64,000 bases of DNA. It comes from an uncultured Arthrobacter sp. (GTDB taxonomy: Bacteria > Actinomycetota > Actinomycetes > Actinomycetales > Micrococcaceae). Shown in pieces: positions 1-8,722 of this stretch; position 1 is the first letter of the stretch, and the number at the start of each line of letters is the position of its first letter. The stretch lies in assembly GCF_947495145.1 (NCBI RefSeq), contig NZ_CANLXP010000003.1, positions 1 to 64,000 on the forward strand. The letters are read 5' to 3'. A program made the position numbers and the translations under genes. The notes below the pieces were generated by a model. The model saw only the letters and a list, made by a program, of their open reading frames with translations. It was not told where the DNA came from and did no database searches.

Positions 1-60
1 CGAGGGTCACCGTTTCGCGGGCATTCTCATTTGAGGCACCGAGGGTGTTTCGCGGGCACT
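1..60. repeat. Imperfect direct repeat at window edge
   Basis: The 12-mer GTTTCGCGGGCA occurs at 12-23 and again at 47-58. CGAGGGT precedes each copy, at 1-7 and 40-46, so the unit is an imperfect direct repeat of about 35-39 bases. The first copy touches the window edge, so the array may extend to the left. No reading frame with recognisable protein content covers it. Its function is unknown. Confidence 0.5.
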
Positions 61-161
61 TTAGATGAGTCTCGTCGAGGGGTGTTGCAGATCACACATG
101 CTTCATATACTGAGTCAACCTAGTGTCACTGACGCTGCACTCCTACCCTAAGGAATCCGTT

Positions 162-305
162 ATGAAACGACTTTCCGCAGTTCTCCTGCTTACGGCGGCC
201 CTTGCAGTGGGAGGGGGGTCAGCGGCGGTGGCCAAAGACAGTGCGCCAGCAGTGAAGACGGGTGCTGTCTCCTACAGCACGCTGATCGATAACTGGCCTA
301 ACTGA
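162..305 (+). CDS. Small exported peptide, hypothetical (47 aa)
   Basis: A 47-residue product that I do not recognise. It opens with a classical signal: Met-Lys-Arg, a hydrophobic stretch of about 15 residues (LSAVLLLTAALAVGGG), then small residues with a likely signal-peptidase I cut after AVA near residue 24. The mature part would be only about 23 residues, ending YSTLIDNWPN. I chose the ATG at 162 because AAGGA lies 7 bases upstream; a GTG at 123 in the same frame has no such site and would bury the signal. A hairpin terminator follows at 328-365, so the gene looks monocistronic. The mature peptide has no cysteines and no lipobox. Confidence 0.55.
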   Translation: MKRLSAVLLLTAALAVGGGSAAVAKDSAPAVKTGAVSYSTLIDNWPN

Positions 306-327
306 CCAAATACTGAAGTTTCATCCT

Positions 328-368
328 GAGACCGTTCGTGGGACGCACGTCCTTCGGACGGTCTCTCG
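328..368 (+). terminator. Hairpin terminator after the small peptide gene
   Basis: GAGACCGT (328-335) pairs perfectly with ACGGTCTC (358-365). An inner GGAC/GTCC pair lies in the loop, and TCGCGTTT follows. It sits between the stop at 305 and the next gene at 403. The T-run is short, as is usual in high-GC actinobacteria. Confidence 0.5.
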
Positions 369-402
369 CGTTTCCCGGCGGCGTCTGTATTAGCCTAGGT
401 TC

Positions 403-1176
403 ATGCGAATCGCCCGTTTTGTGCTCAATGATGATCCAGCGTTCGGCCTCGTCGAAGGTCCGGAAGGGGAGGAAGAGGTAGCCGTCATCAGCGGTGACCC
501 CTTCTATGGGGGCGTGCAGCCGACAAGTGTGCGCCACAAGCTCGAGGACGTCCGGTTGCTTGCCCCGGTGATCCCGCGCAGCAAAGTCATCGGCATCGGT
601 CGAAACTACGCCGATCACGCAGCCGAGCTGGGCAATGAGGTTCCGCCGGCTCCGCTGATGTTCCTGAAACCCAATACATCGGTCGTCGGCCCGGGAGATC
701 CTGTGGTGCTTCCGTCCTTCTCGGAGGAAATCTCCTACGAATCCGAGCTCGCCGTCATCATCGGCCGGATCTGCAAGGACGTCCCGGTTGAACGGGTTGA
801 TGACGTGGTCTTCGGTTATACCTGTGCAAACGACCTCACGGCGCGGGACATCCAGAAAACCGACAATCAGTGGGCCCGGGCGAAAGGGTTCGACACCTCC
901 TGCCCGATCGGCCCCTGGATCCAAACCGAACTGGACACCGAGAATCTTGCCGTGCGCGGCTGGCTCGACGGCGAACTCAAGCAGGACGGATCGACCAACC
1001 AGATGATCTGGGGCGTGAAGGAGCTCGTCTCCTACGTCTCCCAGGCGTTCACCCTCCTGCCTGGCGACATCATCCTCACCGGCACCCCTGCCGGGGTTGG
1101 GCTCATCACCGAGGGGCAACGGTACGAGGTAGAGATCGAGGGAATCGGGCGACTGTCCAACCCCGTCCGCCGCTAG
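403..1176 (+). CDS. Fumarylacetoacetate hydrolase family protein
   Basis: A 257-residue member of the FAH superfamily (YcgM/HpcE type), soluble metal-dependent enzymes that cleave or decarboxylate acylpyruvate-like diketo acids. The hallmark segments are visible in order: a short N-terminal beta region; KVIGIGRNYADHAAEL near residues 65-80; PLMFLKP; the metal-binding stretch YESELAVIIG; the ANDLTARDIQ block; the KGFDTSCPIGPW loop; and the C-terminal TGTPAGVG signature. Length is typical of single-domain members. gltX follows after 45 bases on the same strand. The true substrate cannot be read from sequence; fumarylpyruvate or oxaloacetate-type substrates are family possibilities only. Confidence 0.85.
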   Translation: MRIARFVLNDDPAFGLVEGPEGEEEVAVISGDPFYGGVQPTSVRHKLEDVRLLAPVIPRSKVIGIGRNYADHAAELGNEVPPAPLMFLKPNTSVVGPGDPVVLPSFSEEISYESELAVIIGRICKDVPVERVDDVVFGYTCANDLTARDIQKTDNQWARAKGFDTSCPIGPWIQTELDTENLAVRGWLDGELKQDGSTNQMIWGVKELVSYVSQAFTLLPGDIILTGTPAGVGLITEGQRYEVEIEGIGRLSNPVRR

Positions 1177-1221
1177 CTGACTGCGGGGCGCTACCGGCCG
1201 GACAGTAGACTGAATTCCATC

Positions 1222-2721
1222 ATGACTACTGCTGATCTCCCCACTGTCACGCCCGAAACTCCCGTCAGGGTCCGCTTCTGTCCATCACCGACGGGCGTGC
1301 CGCACGTCGGCCTGATCCGGACCGCCCTGTTCAACTGGGCATATGCCCGGCATACCGGCGGGAAGATGGTTTTCCGCATCGAGGACACGGACGCTGCGCG
1401 AGACAGTGAGGAGAGCTACCAACAGCTCCTCGACGCGCTGAAGTGGCTGGGAATCGACTGGGATGAAGGGGTTGAGGTCGGCGGGCCGCACGCTCCTTAC
1501 CGCCAATCCCAGCGGAGCGAGATCTACCAGGACGTCATTGACCGCCTCATCGCTGCGGGGCACCTCTACAGGTCCTACTCAACACCGGACGAGGTGGAGG
1601 AACGGCACAGGGCCGCCGGTCGGGACGTCAAGCTCGGGTATGACAACTTCGACCGCGATCTCTCGGAGGAGCAGAAGGCATCCTTCGAAGCGGAAGGCAG
1701 GCCAGCCGTTCTGCGTCTCCGTATGCCGGAGGAGGACATTACTTTCACCGACCTGGTTCGCGGGGACATCACCTTCGCCGCCGGAAGCGTCCCGGACTTC
1801 GCGGTCGTCCGGGCGAACGGCGCACCTCTTTATACCCTCGTGAATCCGGTCGATGACGCACTGATGGGCATTACCCACGTGCTGCGCGGGGAGGACCTCC
1901 TCTCCTCGACGCCGCGCCAGGTCGCGCTGTACCGGGCCCTTATCGACATCGGTGTGGCCCGCTACATGCCGCTCTTCGGCCACCTGCCCTACGTGATGGG
2001 GCAGGGGAACAAGAAGCTCTCCAAGCGCGATCCCGAATCGAACCTCTTCCTGCACCGGGAGCGCGGATTCATCCGTGAGGGCCTGTTGAACTACCTTTCG
2101 CTGCTCGGCTGGTCCCTCAGCGCTGACGAGGACATTTTCACCGTCGACCAGCTCGTTGAGAAGTTCGACGTCCATGACGTGCTCGCCAACCCGGCGCGAT
2201 TCGATGTCAAGAAGGCCGAGGCCATCAACGGATCCCACGTTCGTCTACTCGAGCCCGAGGACTTCCGGATGCGGCTCGTTCCGTACCTGCAGTCTGCAGG
2301 CTTGATCGGCGGGACCATCAGCCCCCGTCAGCTTTCAATCCTCACCGAAGCTGCTCCGCTCATACAGGAACGGATTACCCTGTTGGGCGAGGCGCCGGAG
2401 ATGCTGGGCTTCCTGTTCCGAACAGACGACGCGATCGACGTGGCCGACGATGCGCGCAAGGGCCTGCCCACGAACTACAAAGAGGTGCTTGATGCAGCTC
2501 TTCGGGCGCTTGAACCGGTTGAGGACTGGACCGCTGAATCTATCCAGGCGGCTCTGCGTGCTGCCCTGGTGGATGAACTTGGACTGAAACCACGGGTGGC
2601 CTTCGGGCCCGTGCGTACGGCCGTGTCGGGACGCAAGATCTCACCACCGCTTTTCGAGTCGATGGTCATCCTCGGCAAGGATTCTTCGCTTGTCCGGGTG
2701 AGAGCCCTGTATGAGGAGTGA
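1222..2721 (+). CDS. gltX: Glutamyl-tRNA synthetase
   Basis: Class I synthetase that charges tRNA-Glu with glutamate. In organisms with GatCAB, as most actinobacteria are, it is usually non-discriminating and also mischarges tRNA-Gln. The 499-residue length is standard. The ATP site appears as [11 protein letters not shown] (residues 21-31, the HIGH equivalent), and the second signature KLSKRD lies near residue 265. RIEDTD follows in the Rossmann fold, and the C-terminal alpha-helical anticodon-binding region is complete. The last 11 bases overlap the HAD gene. Two tRNA genes for its own substrates, tRNA-Gln and tRNA-Glu, lie within 1.1 kb downstream. Confidence 0.97.
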   Translation: MTTADLPTVTPETPVRVRFCPSPTGVPHVGLIRTALFNWAYARHTGGKMVFRIEDTDAARDSEESYQQLLDALKWLGIDWDEGVEVGGPHAPYRQSQRSEIYQDVIDRLIAAGHLYRSYSTPDEVEERHRAAGRDVKLGYDNFDRDLSEEQKASFEAEGRPAVLRLRMPEEDITFTDLVRGDITFAAGSVPDFAVVRANGAPLYTLVNPVDDALMGITHVLRGEDLLSSTPRQVALYRALIDIGVARYMPLFGHLPYVMGQGNKKLSKRDPESNLFLHRERGFIREGLLNYLSLLGWSLSADEDIFTVDQLVEKFDVHDVLANPARFDVKKAEAINGSHVRLLEPEDFRMRLVPYLQSAGLIGGTISPRQLSILTEAAPLIQERITLLGEAPEMLGFLFRTDDAIDVADDARKGLPTNYKEVLDAALRALEPVEDWTAESIQAALRAALVDELGLKPRVAFGPVRTAVSGRKISPPLFESMVILGKDSSLVRVRALYEE

Positions 2722-3439
2722 CTCCGCCCAGCCCGTCATTGAGGGCGTGCTGTTCGATATCGATGACACGCTGGTGGATCTCGAGACAGCGATGGGTCGC
2801 ACCCTGCACCACATCGGCGCTGAGAGGCTTGCGCACCTGAGCGAGGCCGAGTGGACCCAATACAAGCGGCTGTACACCAGTGATCCCCACGGCTACTACG
2901 ACCAGTTTCTTGCCGGCAAGCTCAGCTTCACGGAACAACGCATCCGGCGTGCAAAGCACGCCCAGGCCTCGTTCATTGCCGAGCCGCTGGAAGGTGTTGC
3001 TGCAGCACGGTGGAACCACGCCTACGAGTCCACGCTGCCTCTGCATTTCGAGCCATACGAGGACGTCTCTCCCGTCCTCGATGAGCTTGACCGGTTGAGG
3101 ATTCCGTACGGGGCAGTCAGCAACAACGTGCACGACTATCAGCGCGCCAAGTTGGACCGGGCAGGCCTTGAGCGTGTTGCCGCACTGGTAGGTATCGACG
3201 CCGTCGGCGTTGCGAAGCCGGACCCCGCGATTTTTCTGGAGGGCGCGCGCCAACTTGGAACCGATCCGGCTCGCACGCTTTATGTGGGCGATAATCCCAT
3301 TGTCGATGCCGTGGGCGCGGATGCCGCGGGCCTCGTTGGTGTTTGGCTGGATCGTAGCGGCGCGCTGGGTGACGGCTTCGAAGGCCGCCGGATCACCGGC
3401 CTGGACGGCGTTTTGCGAATCGTGCAGGGAATCCGGTAA
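2711..3439 (+). CDS. HAD-superfamily hydrolase
   Basis: A 242-residue HAD phosphatase with all core motifs. Motif I is FDIDDTLVD near residues 15-23, with the nucleophile and acid aspartates. Motif II is at AVSNN, motif III is the lysine in VGVAKPDP, and motif IV is [10 protein letters not shown] helical C1 cap lies between motifs I and II, as in phosphoglycolate-phosphatase-like and YjjG-like enzymes that dephosphorylate small metabolites. The start overlaps the end of gltX by 11 bases, so translation is probably coupled. Substrate unknown. Confidence 0.88.
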   Translation: MRSDSAQPVIEGVLFDIDDTLVDLETAMGRTLHHIGAERLAHLSEAEWTQYKRLYTSDPHGYYDQFLAGKLSFTEQRIRRAKHAQASFIAEPLEGVAAARWNHAYESTLPLHFEPYEDVSPVLDELDRLRIPYGAVSNNVHDYQRAKLDRAGLERVAALVGIDAVGVAKPDPAIFLEGARQLGTDPARTLYVGDNPIVDAVGADAAGLVGVWLDRSGALGDGFEGRRITGLDGVLRIVQGIR

Positions 3440-3506
3440 AGTCGTATCTCGGCGCGGACGGGTTTGACCTGCTGCCAAGCAGCGAAAAACCGCCCGAAAG
3501 TGCCAT

Positions 3507-3578
3507 TGGGGTATGGTGTAATTGGCAACACATTGGTTTCTGGTACCAACATTCTAGGTTCGAGTCCTGGTACCCCAG
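3507..3578 (+). tRNA. tRNA-Gln (anticodon CTG)
   Basis: The acceptor arm TGGGGTA (3507-3513) pairs perfectly with TACCCCA (3571-3577), followed by discriminator G. The anticodon arm is TTGGT - TTCTGGT - ACCAA, which puts CTG at positions 34-36 (reads CAG, glutamine). The T-loop GGTTCGAGTCC is canonical. CCA is not encoded. It lies in the gltX neighbourhood. Confidence 0.96.
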
Positions 3579-3722
3579 CGCTGTAAAACAGCACTACTTG
3601 AGCGGCCGCCGGCTCGGCAATTCGGTCCGCTTCGGTTCGGTTGATTCAGTTTGGCGCACGGCGTCGGGTGTGAAACAATCATTTAGCTCGTTTGACGGGA
3701 AACCGGCAGGCAGCACAGTACT

Positions 3723-3795
3723 GGCCCCATCGTATAGCGGCCTAGTACGCCGCCCTCTCACGGCGGTAACGCGGGTTCGAATCCCGCTGGGGTCA
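3723..3795 (+). tRNA. tRNA-Glu (anticodon CTC)
   Basis: The acceptor arm GGCCCCA (3723-3729) pairs with TGGGGTC (3788-3794) with one G-T pair. The anticodon arm is CCGCC - CTCTCAC - GGCGG, giving anticodon CTC (reads GAG, glutamate). The T-arm GCGGGTTCGAATCCCGC is perfect. CCA is not encoded. A strong terminator follows 6 bases later. Confidence 0.96.
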
Positions 3796-3801
3796 CAACA
3801 G

Positions 3802-3843
3802 ATTCCGCCTCAACCATCTCGGTTGGGGCGGAATTTCGTTTAA
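3802..3843 (+). terminator. Rho-independent terminator after tRNA-Glu
   Basis: The 14-bp stem ATTCCGCCTCAACC / GGTTGGGGCGGAAT has one wobble and the 5-base loop ATCTC. It is followed by TTCGTTT. It ends the gltX-HAD-tRNA region and separates it from the GTPase pair. Confidence 0.85.
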
Positions 3844-3888
3844 ACGGTCAATCCCGGCTCTGACCTCTGGAACTGGCATGATGGGACC

Positions 3889-5700
3889 ATGGATGACTCG
3901 CTGCCGGACGCTGATGCCACGCAGCTCGCCGATCTCCTGGGCAACGTCCGTGCAACGCTCAACCGTCACACCTTCCCCTTGGCATCTTCCGGTGCAGCTG
4001 ACGCGAGACGCGAGACTCGCGCGGCCGCCGAGCAGCTCGATGACTACATCCTGCCCCGCATCAAGAGTCTGGACGCGCCGCTCCTCGCCGTTGTCGGCGG
4101 ATCCACGGGAGCGGGAAAATCAACGCTGGTCAACGCACTCGTCGGTCATCCGGTTACCCGCTCGGGAGCCATCAGGCCGACCACACGCCAACCCATCCTG
4201 CTGCACCATCCCGCAGAAGGACACTGGTTCGCCGATGACCGAGTGCTGCCATCCCTGACCCGGCAGCGCGCCGTCGTCGTGGACGGCGAAGCCGAGGCCG
4301 TGCCGGCTTCGCTGGTTGCCTCAGCGAGCGAGGGCAGCGCTGCTGCGCTGCTGCTGAAACCCGACGCGACGATTCCCATGGGACTGGCCCTGCTGGATGC
4401 GCCGGACATTGATTCCATCGCCGACGAGAATCGCCGCCTGGCCTCGCAGCTGCTGGCGGCAGCTGACCTGTGGCTTTTCGTCACTACGGCCAACCGCTAT
4501 GCCGATGCCGTTCCGTGGCACCTGCTACGGGAAGCGGCCCAGCGGGACATCCTGCTAGCCGTCGTCCTGGACCGGGTGCCGCATGGCGTGGAGGAGGAGG
4601 TACGCGCAGACCTCCATACGCTGCTAGCCAACGAGCAGTTGGGCCACGCGCCGATCTTCGTCATCCCCGAGGAACGGCTTGATCCGCTCGGCATGCTGCC
4701 GGCAGAAAGCGTGGATCCGCTGCTGCGCTGGCTGCGTGCCATCTCCGCGGACGCCGAAGGCCGGCGGGAAATTGCCCGCCGCACCCTTGAGGGTGCCTTG
4801 CGGGCGCTCGGGCACAAGGTGGAGGGCATCGCCGACGCCGTCGACGATCAGGCGGAGGCCGCCGCGAGGCTGCAGGAAGCGGCGCGCGCGTCCTACGCCT
4901 CCGCTCTCGAGGCCGTCCTCGAATCGACCAAGGACGGCACCCTCCTTCGCGGTGAGGTGCTCGCCCGGTGGCAGGACTTCGTCGGCACCGGTGAATTCAT
5001 GCGCGGTCTCGAATCCACCGTCGGACGGATCCGCGACCGGATCGGCGGCTTCCTCACCGGCAAGCCCCCGCGCGCAGTAACAGTTGAGAGTGCGATCGAG
5101 AGCGGGCTCCAGACTGTCATAGTCGAGGAAGCCGCGAAGGCCGCAGACCGGACAGAGCGGCAATGGCGGGCCGAGCCGGCCGGGCGCGGGCTGCTGGAGC
5201 CGGACACCCAGACCATGTCGCCTGACTTCACGGACACCGTGGCGCGTGAAATCCGCGCCTGGCAGAAAGACCTGCTGGATCTTGTCCGCTCCGAGGGCGC
5301 CGACAAGCGGTTCGCCGCGCGGATGCTTTCCTTCGGAGTGAATGGCGTCGCCGTTGCCCTGATGATCGTCGTCTTCGCGTCCACGGCCGGCCTCACCGGA
5401 GGCGAGGTGCTCATCGCAGGTGGCTCCGCCGTCGTCGGGCAGAAGCTGCTGGAGGCAATTTTCGGCGAAGAGGCGGTGCGCCGGCTCGCCAGAACGGCAC
5501 GTACCCAGCTGCAGCAGCGTTGTGAGAAGCTCCTCGCGGCCGAGCGCGAGCGTTTCACCGACCGGCTGCGGGTTCTGGCGGAGGAACCTTCGCCGGAGGA
5601 CCTCCGCGCGCTGGCGATCACTCTCACGCAACGGCGCTCTGTGGCTGAGGATCTCAAAAACGATGATAACGATGATGCGGTGCCGGAGGACGGGCAGTGA
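3889..5700 (+). CDS. Dynamin-like GTPase, first of a pair
   Basis: A 603-residue large GTPase. The G1/P-loop GGSTGAGKST is at about residues 69-78. A G3-like segment LLDAPDIDS takes the place of DxxG, and G4 could be LDRV. After the G domain comes a long helical region rich in Ala, Glu and Arg. A hydrophobic hairpin near residues 480-520 (VNGVAVALMIVVFAS, then a Gly-rich stretch) fits membrane insertion or association. A charged helical tail follows. This is the plan of bacterial dynamin-like proteins. The gene overlaps its partner by 4 bases (GTGA), implying equal expression and perhaps a heteromeric complex, as known for Streptomyces DynA/DynB. Function here is inferred; generic TrmE/Era-like GTPase is the alternative. 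Confidence 0.7.
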   Translation: MDDSLPDADATQLADLLGNVRATLNRHTFPLASSGAADARRETRAAAEQLDDYILPRIKSLDAPLLAVVGGSTGAGKSTLVNALVGHPVTRSGAIRPTTRQPILLHHPAEGHWFADDRVLPSLTRQRAVVVDGEAEAVPASLVASASEGSAAALLLKPDATIPMGLALLDAPDIDSIADENRRLASQLLAAADLWLFVTTANRYADAVPWHLLREAAQRDILLAVVLDRVPHGVEEEVRADLHTLLANEQLGHAPIFVIPEERLDPLGMLPAESVDPLLRWLRAISADAEGRREIARRTLEGALRALGHKVEGIADAVDDQAEAAARLQEAARASYASALEAVLESTKDGTLLRGEVLARWQDFVGTGEFMRGLESTVGRIRDRIGGFLTGKPPRAVTVESAIESGLQTVIVEEAAKAADRTERQWRAEPAGRGLLEPDTQTMSPDFTDTVAREIRAWQKDLLDLVRSEGADKRFAARMLSFGVNGVAVALMIVVFASTAGLTGGEVLIAGGSAVVGQKLLEAIFGEEAVRRLARTARTQLQQRCEKLLAAERERFTDRLRVLAEEPSPEDLRALAITLTQRRSVAEDLKNDDNDDAVPEDGQ

Positions 5701-7355
5701 GCCGTCACCGCGGCGAGGCATCAGCCTCCCGGTTGCAGGTTCGCCTGGAGGCGCTCAATGAGGCACGGGAACACGCGGAGGGGCGCGTCCACGAGGACCA
5801 GTTGGGCGCCGTTTACAACGTACTGGATAGGGCAAGCTCGCGGAGGTCCCTCTCAGCGGCCCACACCGTCGTCGGGATCTTCGGGCCAACCGGCAGCGGA
5901 AAATCGTCGCTGCTGAACGCCCTCACAGGTACCGACCTTGCACGTGTTGCAGCCCGCCGCCCAACAACGGCCGAACCCCTCGCCGTCATCTGGGGTGAGG
6001 ACGGAAGCGACGACCTGCTTGACTGGCTGCAGGTTCAGAACCGCCACGTGATGCCCGAAGGTACCCCGGTACTGACCGTTCCCGGCAAAAGCCGTCGAAC
6101 CACCCGTAACGACGCCGTCGAGGGCGGGCTGATCCTGCTCGACCTGCCGGATTTCGACTCCACCGCGCTCGGCCACCGTGCCATCGTGGAACGGCTCGCC
6201 GGGCAGGTGGATGTGCTCCTCTGGGTGACTGATCCGCAGAAGTACGCGGACGCCGCCCTGCATCAGGAGTTCCTCGAACCACTGGCGACGCACGAATCCG
6301 TCATTCTTGTTGCGCTGAACCAGTCTGACCGGCTATCCGAACAGGACCTGTCGCAGGTTGTCGGGTCACTTAAGCAGATTCTCTCCGCCGAAGGCCACGG
6401 ATCGGCGGTGGTTCATACGATCTCGGCCGTCACTGGAACAGGGCTGGGCGGACTCGCTGAGGAAATCCGCGCGATCGTGCGCAGGAAAGAGGCTGCTACC
6501 GGGCGGTTGTCGGCGGATGTCGACGTTGCGGTGGATTCGCTACGGGCGTTCGCAGGGTCCGAGCTGCCGCCGCCTTCGAAAGCGGCGCGGACCGGGCTTG
6601 CGGACCGCCTCGCGGGAGCGACCGGTGCGGATGCGGTGATAGACGCCGTCGTGCGCTCCTACCGCAGGGACGCCCATGCCGTGACCGGGTGGCCGGTCAC
6701 GCGCTGGCTCGGCGGAATCCGCTCGGATCCGTTGAGGCGCCTGAACCTGCGGCGCCGAGACGTACAGGACTTTGTTGGGCGGACGTCCCTTCCGGAACCC
6801 GGCCCGGCGCAGCGGGCGTCGGTTGACCGCGCCCTGCGCACTTTCGGGGAAGAACTTTCCACCGGCGCAGTGGAACCGTGGCGGACGGCCATCCGCGACG
6901 CGGCGAGAAGCCCTGAACCGGAGCTGCTGGAGCGACTGGACGAGGCGGTTGCCCGGACTGACTTCGCCACCGGGGCACGGGCCTGGTGGTGGCCGGTCGC
7001 CGGTGTGCTCCAGTGGCTCTTCCTCGCAGCAATGGTGGTCGGTATCGGGTGGCTGGCGTTGCTGGCAGCTTTGGGGTTCCTGCAGTTCCCGGTTCCGGAC
7101 TCGCCGGTGGTTGAAGGGATCCCGGTCCCTACCCTGCTGGCAGTGGGGGGAGCGGTAGCGGGAGTCGCCCTTGGGATCCTGTGCGCCGGCCTTGCCCGGC
7201 TTGGTGCCCGAAGGCGCGGAAAACGCGTACGACGGCGGCTGGTCGCCTCGATCGGCGAGACCACGGATTCCGTGGCTGTAGGTCCCGCCGCCGCTGAGAT
7301 CGAGCGTTACAACACTTTTGTGCGCGCGGTGGATACCGCCGGGTCGCGTAGGTAG
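5697..7355 (+). CDS. Dynamin-like GTPase (YfjP-like), second of a pair
   Basis: A 552-residue GTPase whose start overlaps the previous stop by 4 bases. P-loop GPTGSGKSSLLNAL lies near residues 63-76. G3 is LLDLPDFDS and G4 is NQSD, close to NKxD. Two strong transmembrane segments follow the helical middle region: one near residues 430-462 (WWWPVAGVLQWLF onwards) and one near 476-500 (PTLLAVGGAVAGVALGI). An Arg-rich stretch then faces the cytosol. It should be a membrane-anchored partner of the upstream GTPase, acting at the inner membrane. It converges end to end with the next gene at 7355/7356. Confidence 0.72.
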   Translation: MSRHRGEASASRLQVRLEALNEAREHAEGRVHEDQLGAVYNVLDRASSRRSLSAAHTVVGIFGPTGSGKSSLLNALTGTDLARVAARRPTTAEPLAVIWGEDGSDDLLDWLQVQNRHVMPEGTPVLTVPGKSRRTTRNDAVEGGLILLDLPDFDSTALGHRAIVERLAGQVDVLLWVTDPQKYADAALHQEFLEPLATHESVILVALNQSDRLSEQDLSQVVGSLKQILSAEGHGSAVVHTISAVTGTGLGGLAEEIRAIVRRKEAATGRLSADVDVAVDSLRAFAGSELPPPSKAARTGLADRLAGATGADAVIDAVVRSYRRDAHAVTGWPVTRWLGGIRSDPLRRLNLRRRDVQDFVGRTSLPEPGPAQRASVDRALRTFGEELSTGAVEPWRTAIRDAARSPEPELLERLDEAVARTDFATGARAWWWPVAGVLQWLFLAAMVVGIGWLALLAALGFLQFPVPDSPVVEGIPVPTLLAVGGAVAGVALGILCAGLARLGARRRGKRVRRRLVASIGETTDSVAVGPAAAEIERYNTFVRAVDTAGSRR

Positions 7356-7886
7356 TCACGCCTGCAGCGCGGCGGAGACCTTCTGCAGTGTCCGGAGGTT
7401 ACGGGTTGTCGTCGCGCTCTTGAACCGGGTTCGGTTTGTGAAAGCGTTGAGCGGACTTGTCAGCGTGCTGCCCTTCGGCGCTTGCCAGGCGGCGGCCAAG
7501 GTTCCGAGGGGCCGCACCGGCTCGTCAATGGAGCGGGCGAACCGGACAAGTTCCGCCAGGACGGCAGGATCCGAGAACAGCGTGATGTACGTGTGGGTGC
7601 CGGGGTCATCGGCAGGGAACGGGCAGTTCGAGATGACGTCCCCGAGTGTCTCCGCGTCCAGGACAACAACCCAGGCTTCGTACCCGAAACGCTGCCGCAG
7701 CGCTTGTTCGCTCCGACTTTTGAGTTCCACTGCGGACAGGTCGCTGCTGCACACGACATTTCCCGATGCGAGCAGGATCTTGACGTCGGACACCGCGAGG
7801 GATTCGAAGGTTTCCCTGAGGTCTTTAGACTTGATGGTGATTCCGCCGACGTTCACTCCTCGAAGGAACACTGCGTACCGGGTCAC
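7356..7886 (-). CDS. DUF1697 family protein
   Basis: A 176-residue protein opening with [13 protein letters not shown], the signature of the DUF1697 family. The family is a small alpha/beta fold of unknown function that is widespread in bacteria. [12 protein letters not shown] and the ILLASGNVV segment follow as expected. Its GTG start overlaps the stop of the IclR regulator gene by 4 bases, so both are read from the same promoter and translated together. Whether it takes part in leucine metabolism is unknown; co-transcription with the regulator is all the sequence shows. Confidence 0.85.
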   Translation of the reverse strand: MTRYAVFLRGVNVGGITIKSKDLRETFESLAVSDVKILLASGNVVCSSDLSAVELKSRSEQALRQRFGYEAWVVVLDAETLGDVISNCPFPADDPGTHTYITLFSDPAVLAELVRFARSIDEPVRPLGTLAAAWQAPKGSTLTSPLNAFTNRTRFKSATTTRNLRTLQKVSAALQA

Positions 7887-8608
7887 GGTGTTTCCGCGGA
7901 CTTGCCGATTGCGTTGGTCAGCTGCGCTGCAGAGTTCACGACAACCTCGGCGTGAATGCGTCCCGGTTGGCGGGTGAGGCGCTCGATCGGTCCGGAGATC
8001 GAGACCGCGGCGATGACACGGCCGGACGGACCGCGCACCGGAGCCGAAACCGAGGCGACCCCGGCCTCACGTTCGCCGAGGCTCTGTGCCCAGCCCCGCC
8101 GTCGTACTCCGGCAAGAACCGTAGGCGTGAACCGCGCGTTCTGAAGGCCCTGGAGCAGCCGGTCGTGGTCTTCCCACGCGAGCAGGCACTGGGCTGCGGA
8201 TCCGGCCTTCATCGACAGCTGGGTTCCTACCGGAATGGTGTCGCGCAGCCCGATCGGGCGCTCGGCCGAGGCGACGCAGACGCGCGCATCCCCCTGGCGG
8301 CGGAACAGCTGGGCACTCTCGCCGGTCGCATCACGCAGTTGAAGGAGTACGGGGCCCGCCGAAGCGATCAACCGGTCCTCGCCCGCAGCAGATGCCAGTT
8401 CAACGAGCCTGCTCCCAAGCACGAAGCGGCCCTGAATATCCCTGCTGACCAACCGGTGGTGAACCAGCGCGAGGGCAAGCCGGTGCACGGTAGGGCGGGC
8501 GAGGCCGGTGGACGTGACCAGCTGGGCCAGCGTCGTGGGGCCGGCTTCCAACGCGTCAAGCACGAGGGCCGCTTTATCAATCACGCCGACGCCACTAGAA
8601 TTGTCCAT
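7883..8608 (-). CDS. IclR-family regulator divergent from leuCD (NdgR/LtbR type)
   Basis: A 241-residue IclR-type regulator. The winged helix-turn-helix ([19 protein letters not shown] to [17 protein letters not shown]) occupies residues 8-58. The effector-binding domain follows with [21 protein letters not shown] and the C-terminal [23 protein letters not shown] chose the ATG at 8608 (MDNSSG) over an upstream in-frame codon at 8629, because that codon lies inside the palindromic operator. The divergent position next to leuCD is the conserved place of NdgR (Streptomyces), AreB and LtbR (Corynebacterium), which control leuCD. The same role, with self-control through the shared operator, is inferred. 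Confidence 0.88.
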   Translation of the reverse strand: MDNSSGVGVIDKAALVLDALEAGPTTLAQLVTSTGLARPTVHRLALALVHHRLVSRDIQGRFVLGSRLVELASAAGEDRLIASAGPVLLQLRDATGESAQLFRRQGDARVCVASAERPIGLRDTIPVGTQLSMKAGSAAQCLLAWEDHDRLLQGLQNARFTPTVLAGVRRRGWAQSLGEREAGVASVSAPVRGPSGRVIAAVSISGPIERLTRQPGRIHAEVVVNSAAQLTNAIGKSAETP

Positions 8609-8622
8609 AACTTGATATTGCC

Positions 8623-8648
8623 GTCTCAATATCTGAGACGCAAGTCTC
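8623..8648. promoter_or_regulatory. Palindromic operator between the IclR gene and leuC
   Basis: Two inverted repeats share an arm. GTCTCA (8623-8628), 5 bases, TGAGAC (8634-8639) is perfect. GAGAC (8635-8639), GCAA, GTCTC (8644-8648) is also perfect. Three copies of one half-site thus lie in 26 bases, 15 bases from the regulator start and 75 from leuC. This is the expected place for an IclR-type repressor controlling both genes. Confidence 0.7.
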
Positions 8649-8722
8649 TGGAGTGGCGCACTGGATGCGCGCCTGCTTCAGTTGTTGGAAGATCTGATCG
8701 AAGGCACGCGGAGGAACCGGCC

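Noticed and set aside
3692-3720. TTGACG as a -35 promoter element for tRNA-Glu
   Set aside because: A -10 at normal spacing (ACAGTA) would put the start point inside the tRNA.
4624-5721. Long open frame opposite the first GTPase
   Set aside because: Antisense shadow of a protein with clear P-loop and membrane segments; the sequence is Arg/Gly-rich with no motif.
7952-8722. Long N-terminal extension of leuC
   Set aside because: It lies antisense to the IclR gene and the operator. The LeuC N-terminus [10 protein letters not shown] with a strong ribosome-binding site starts at 8723.
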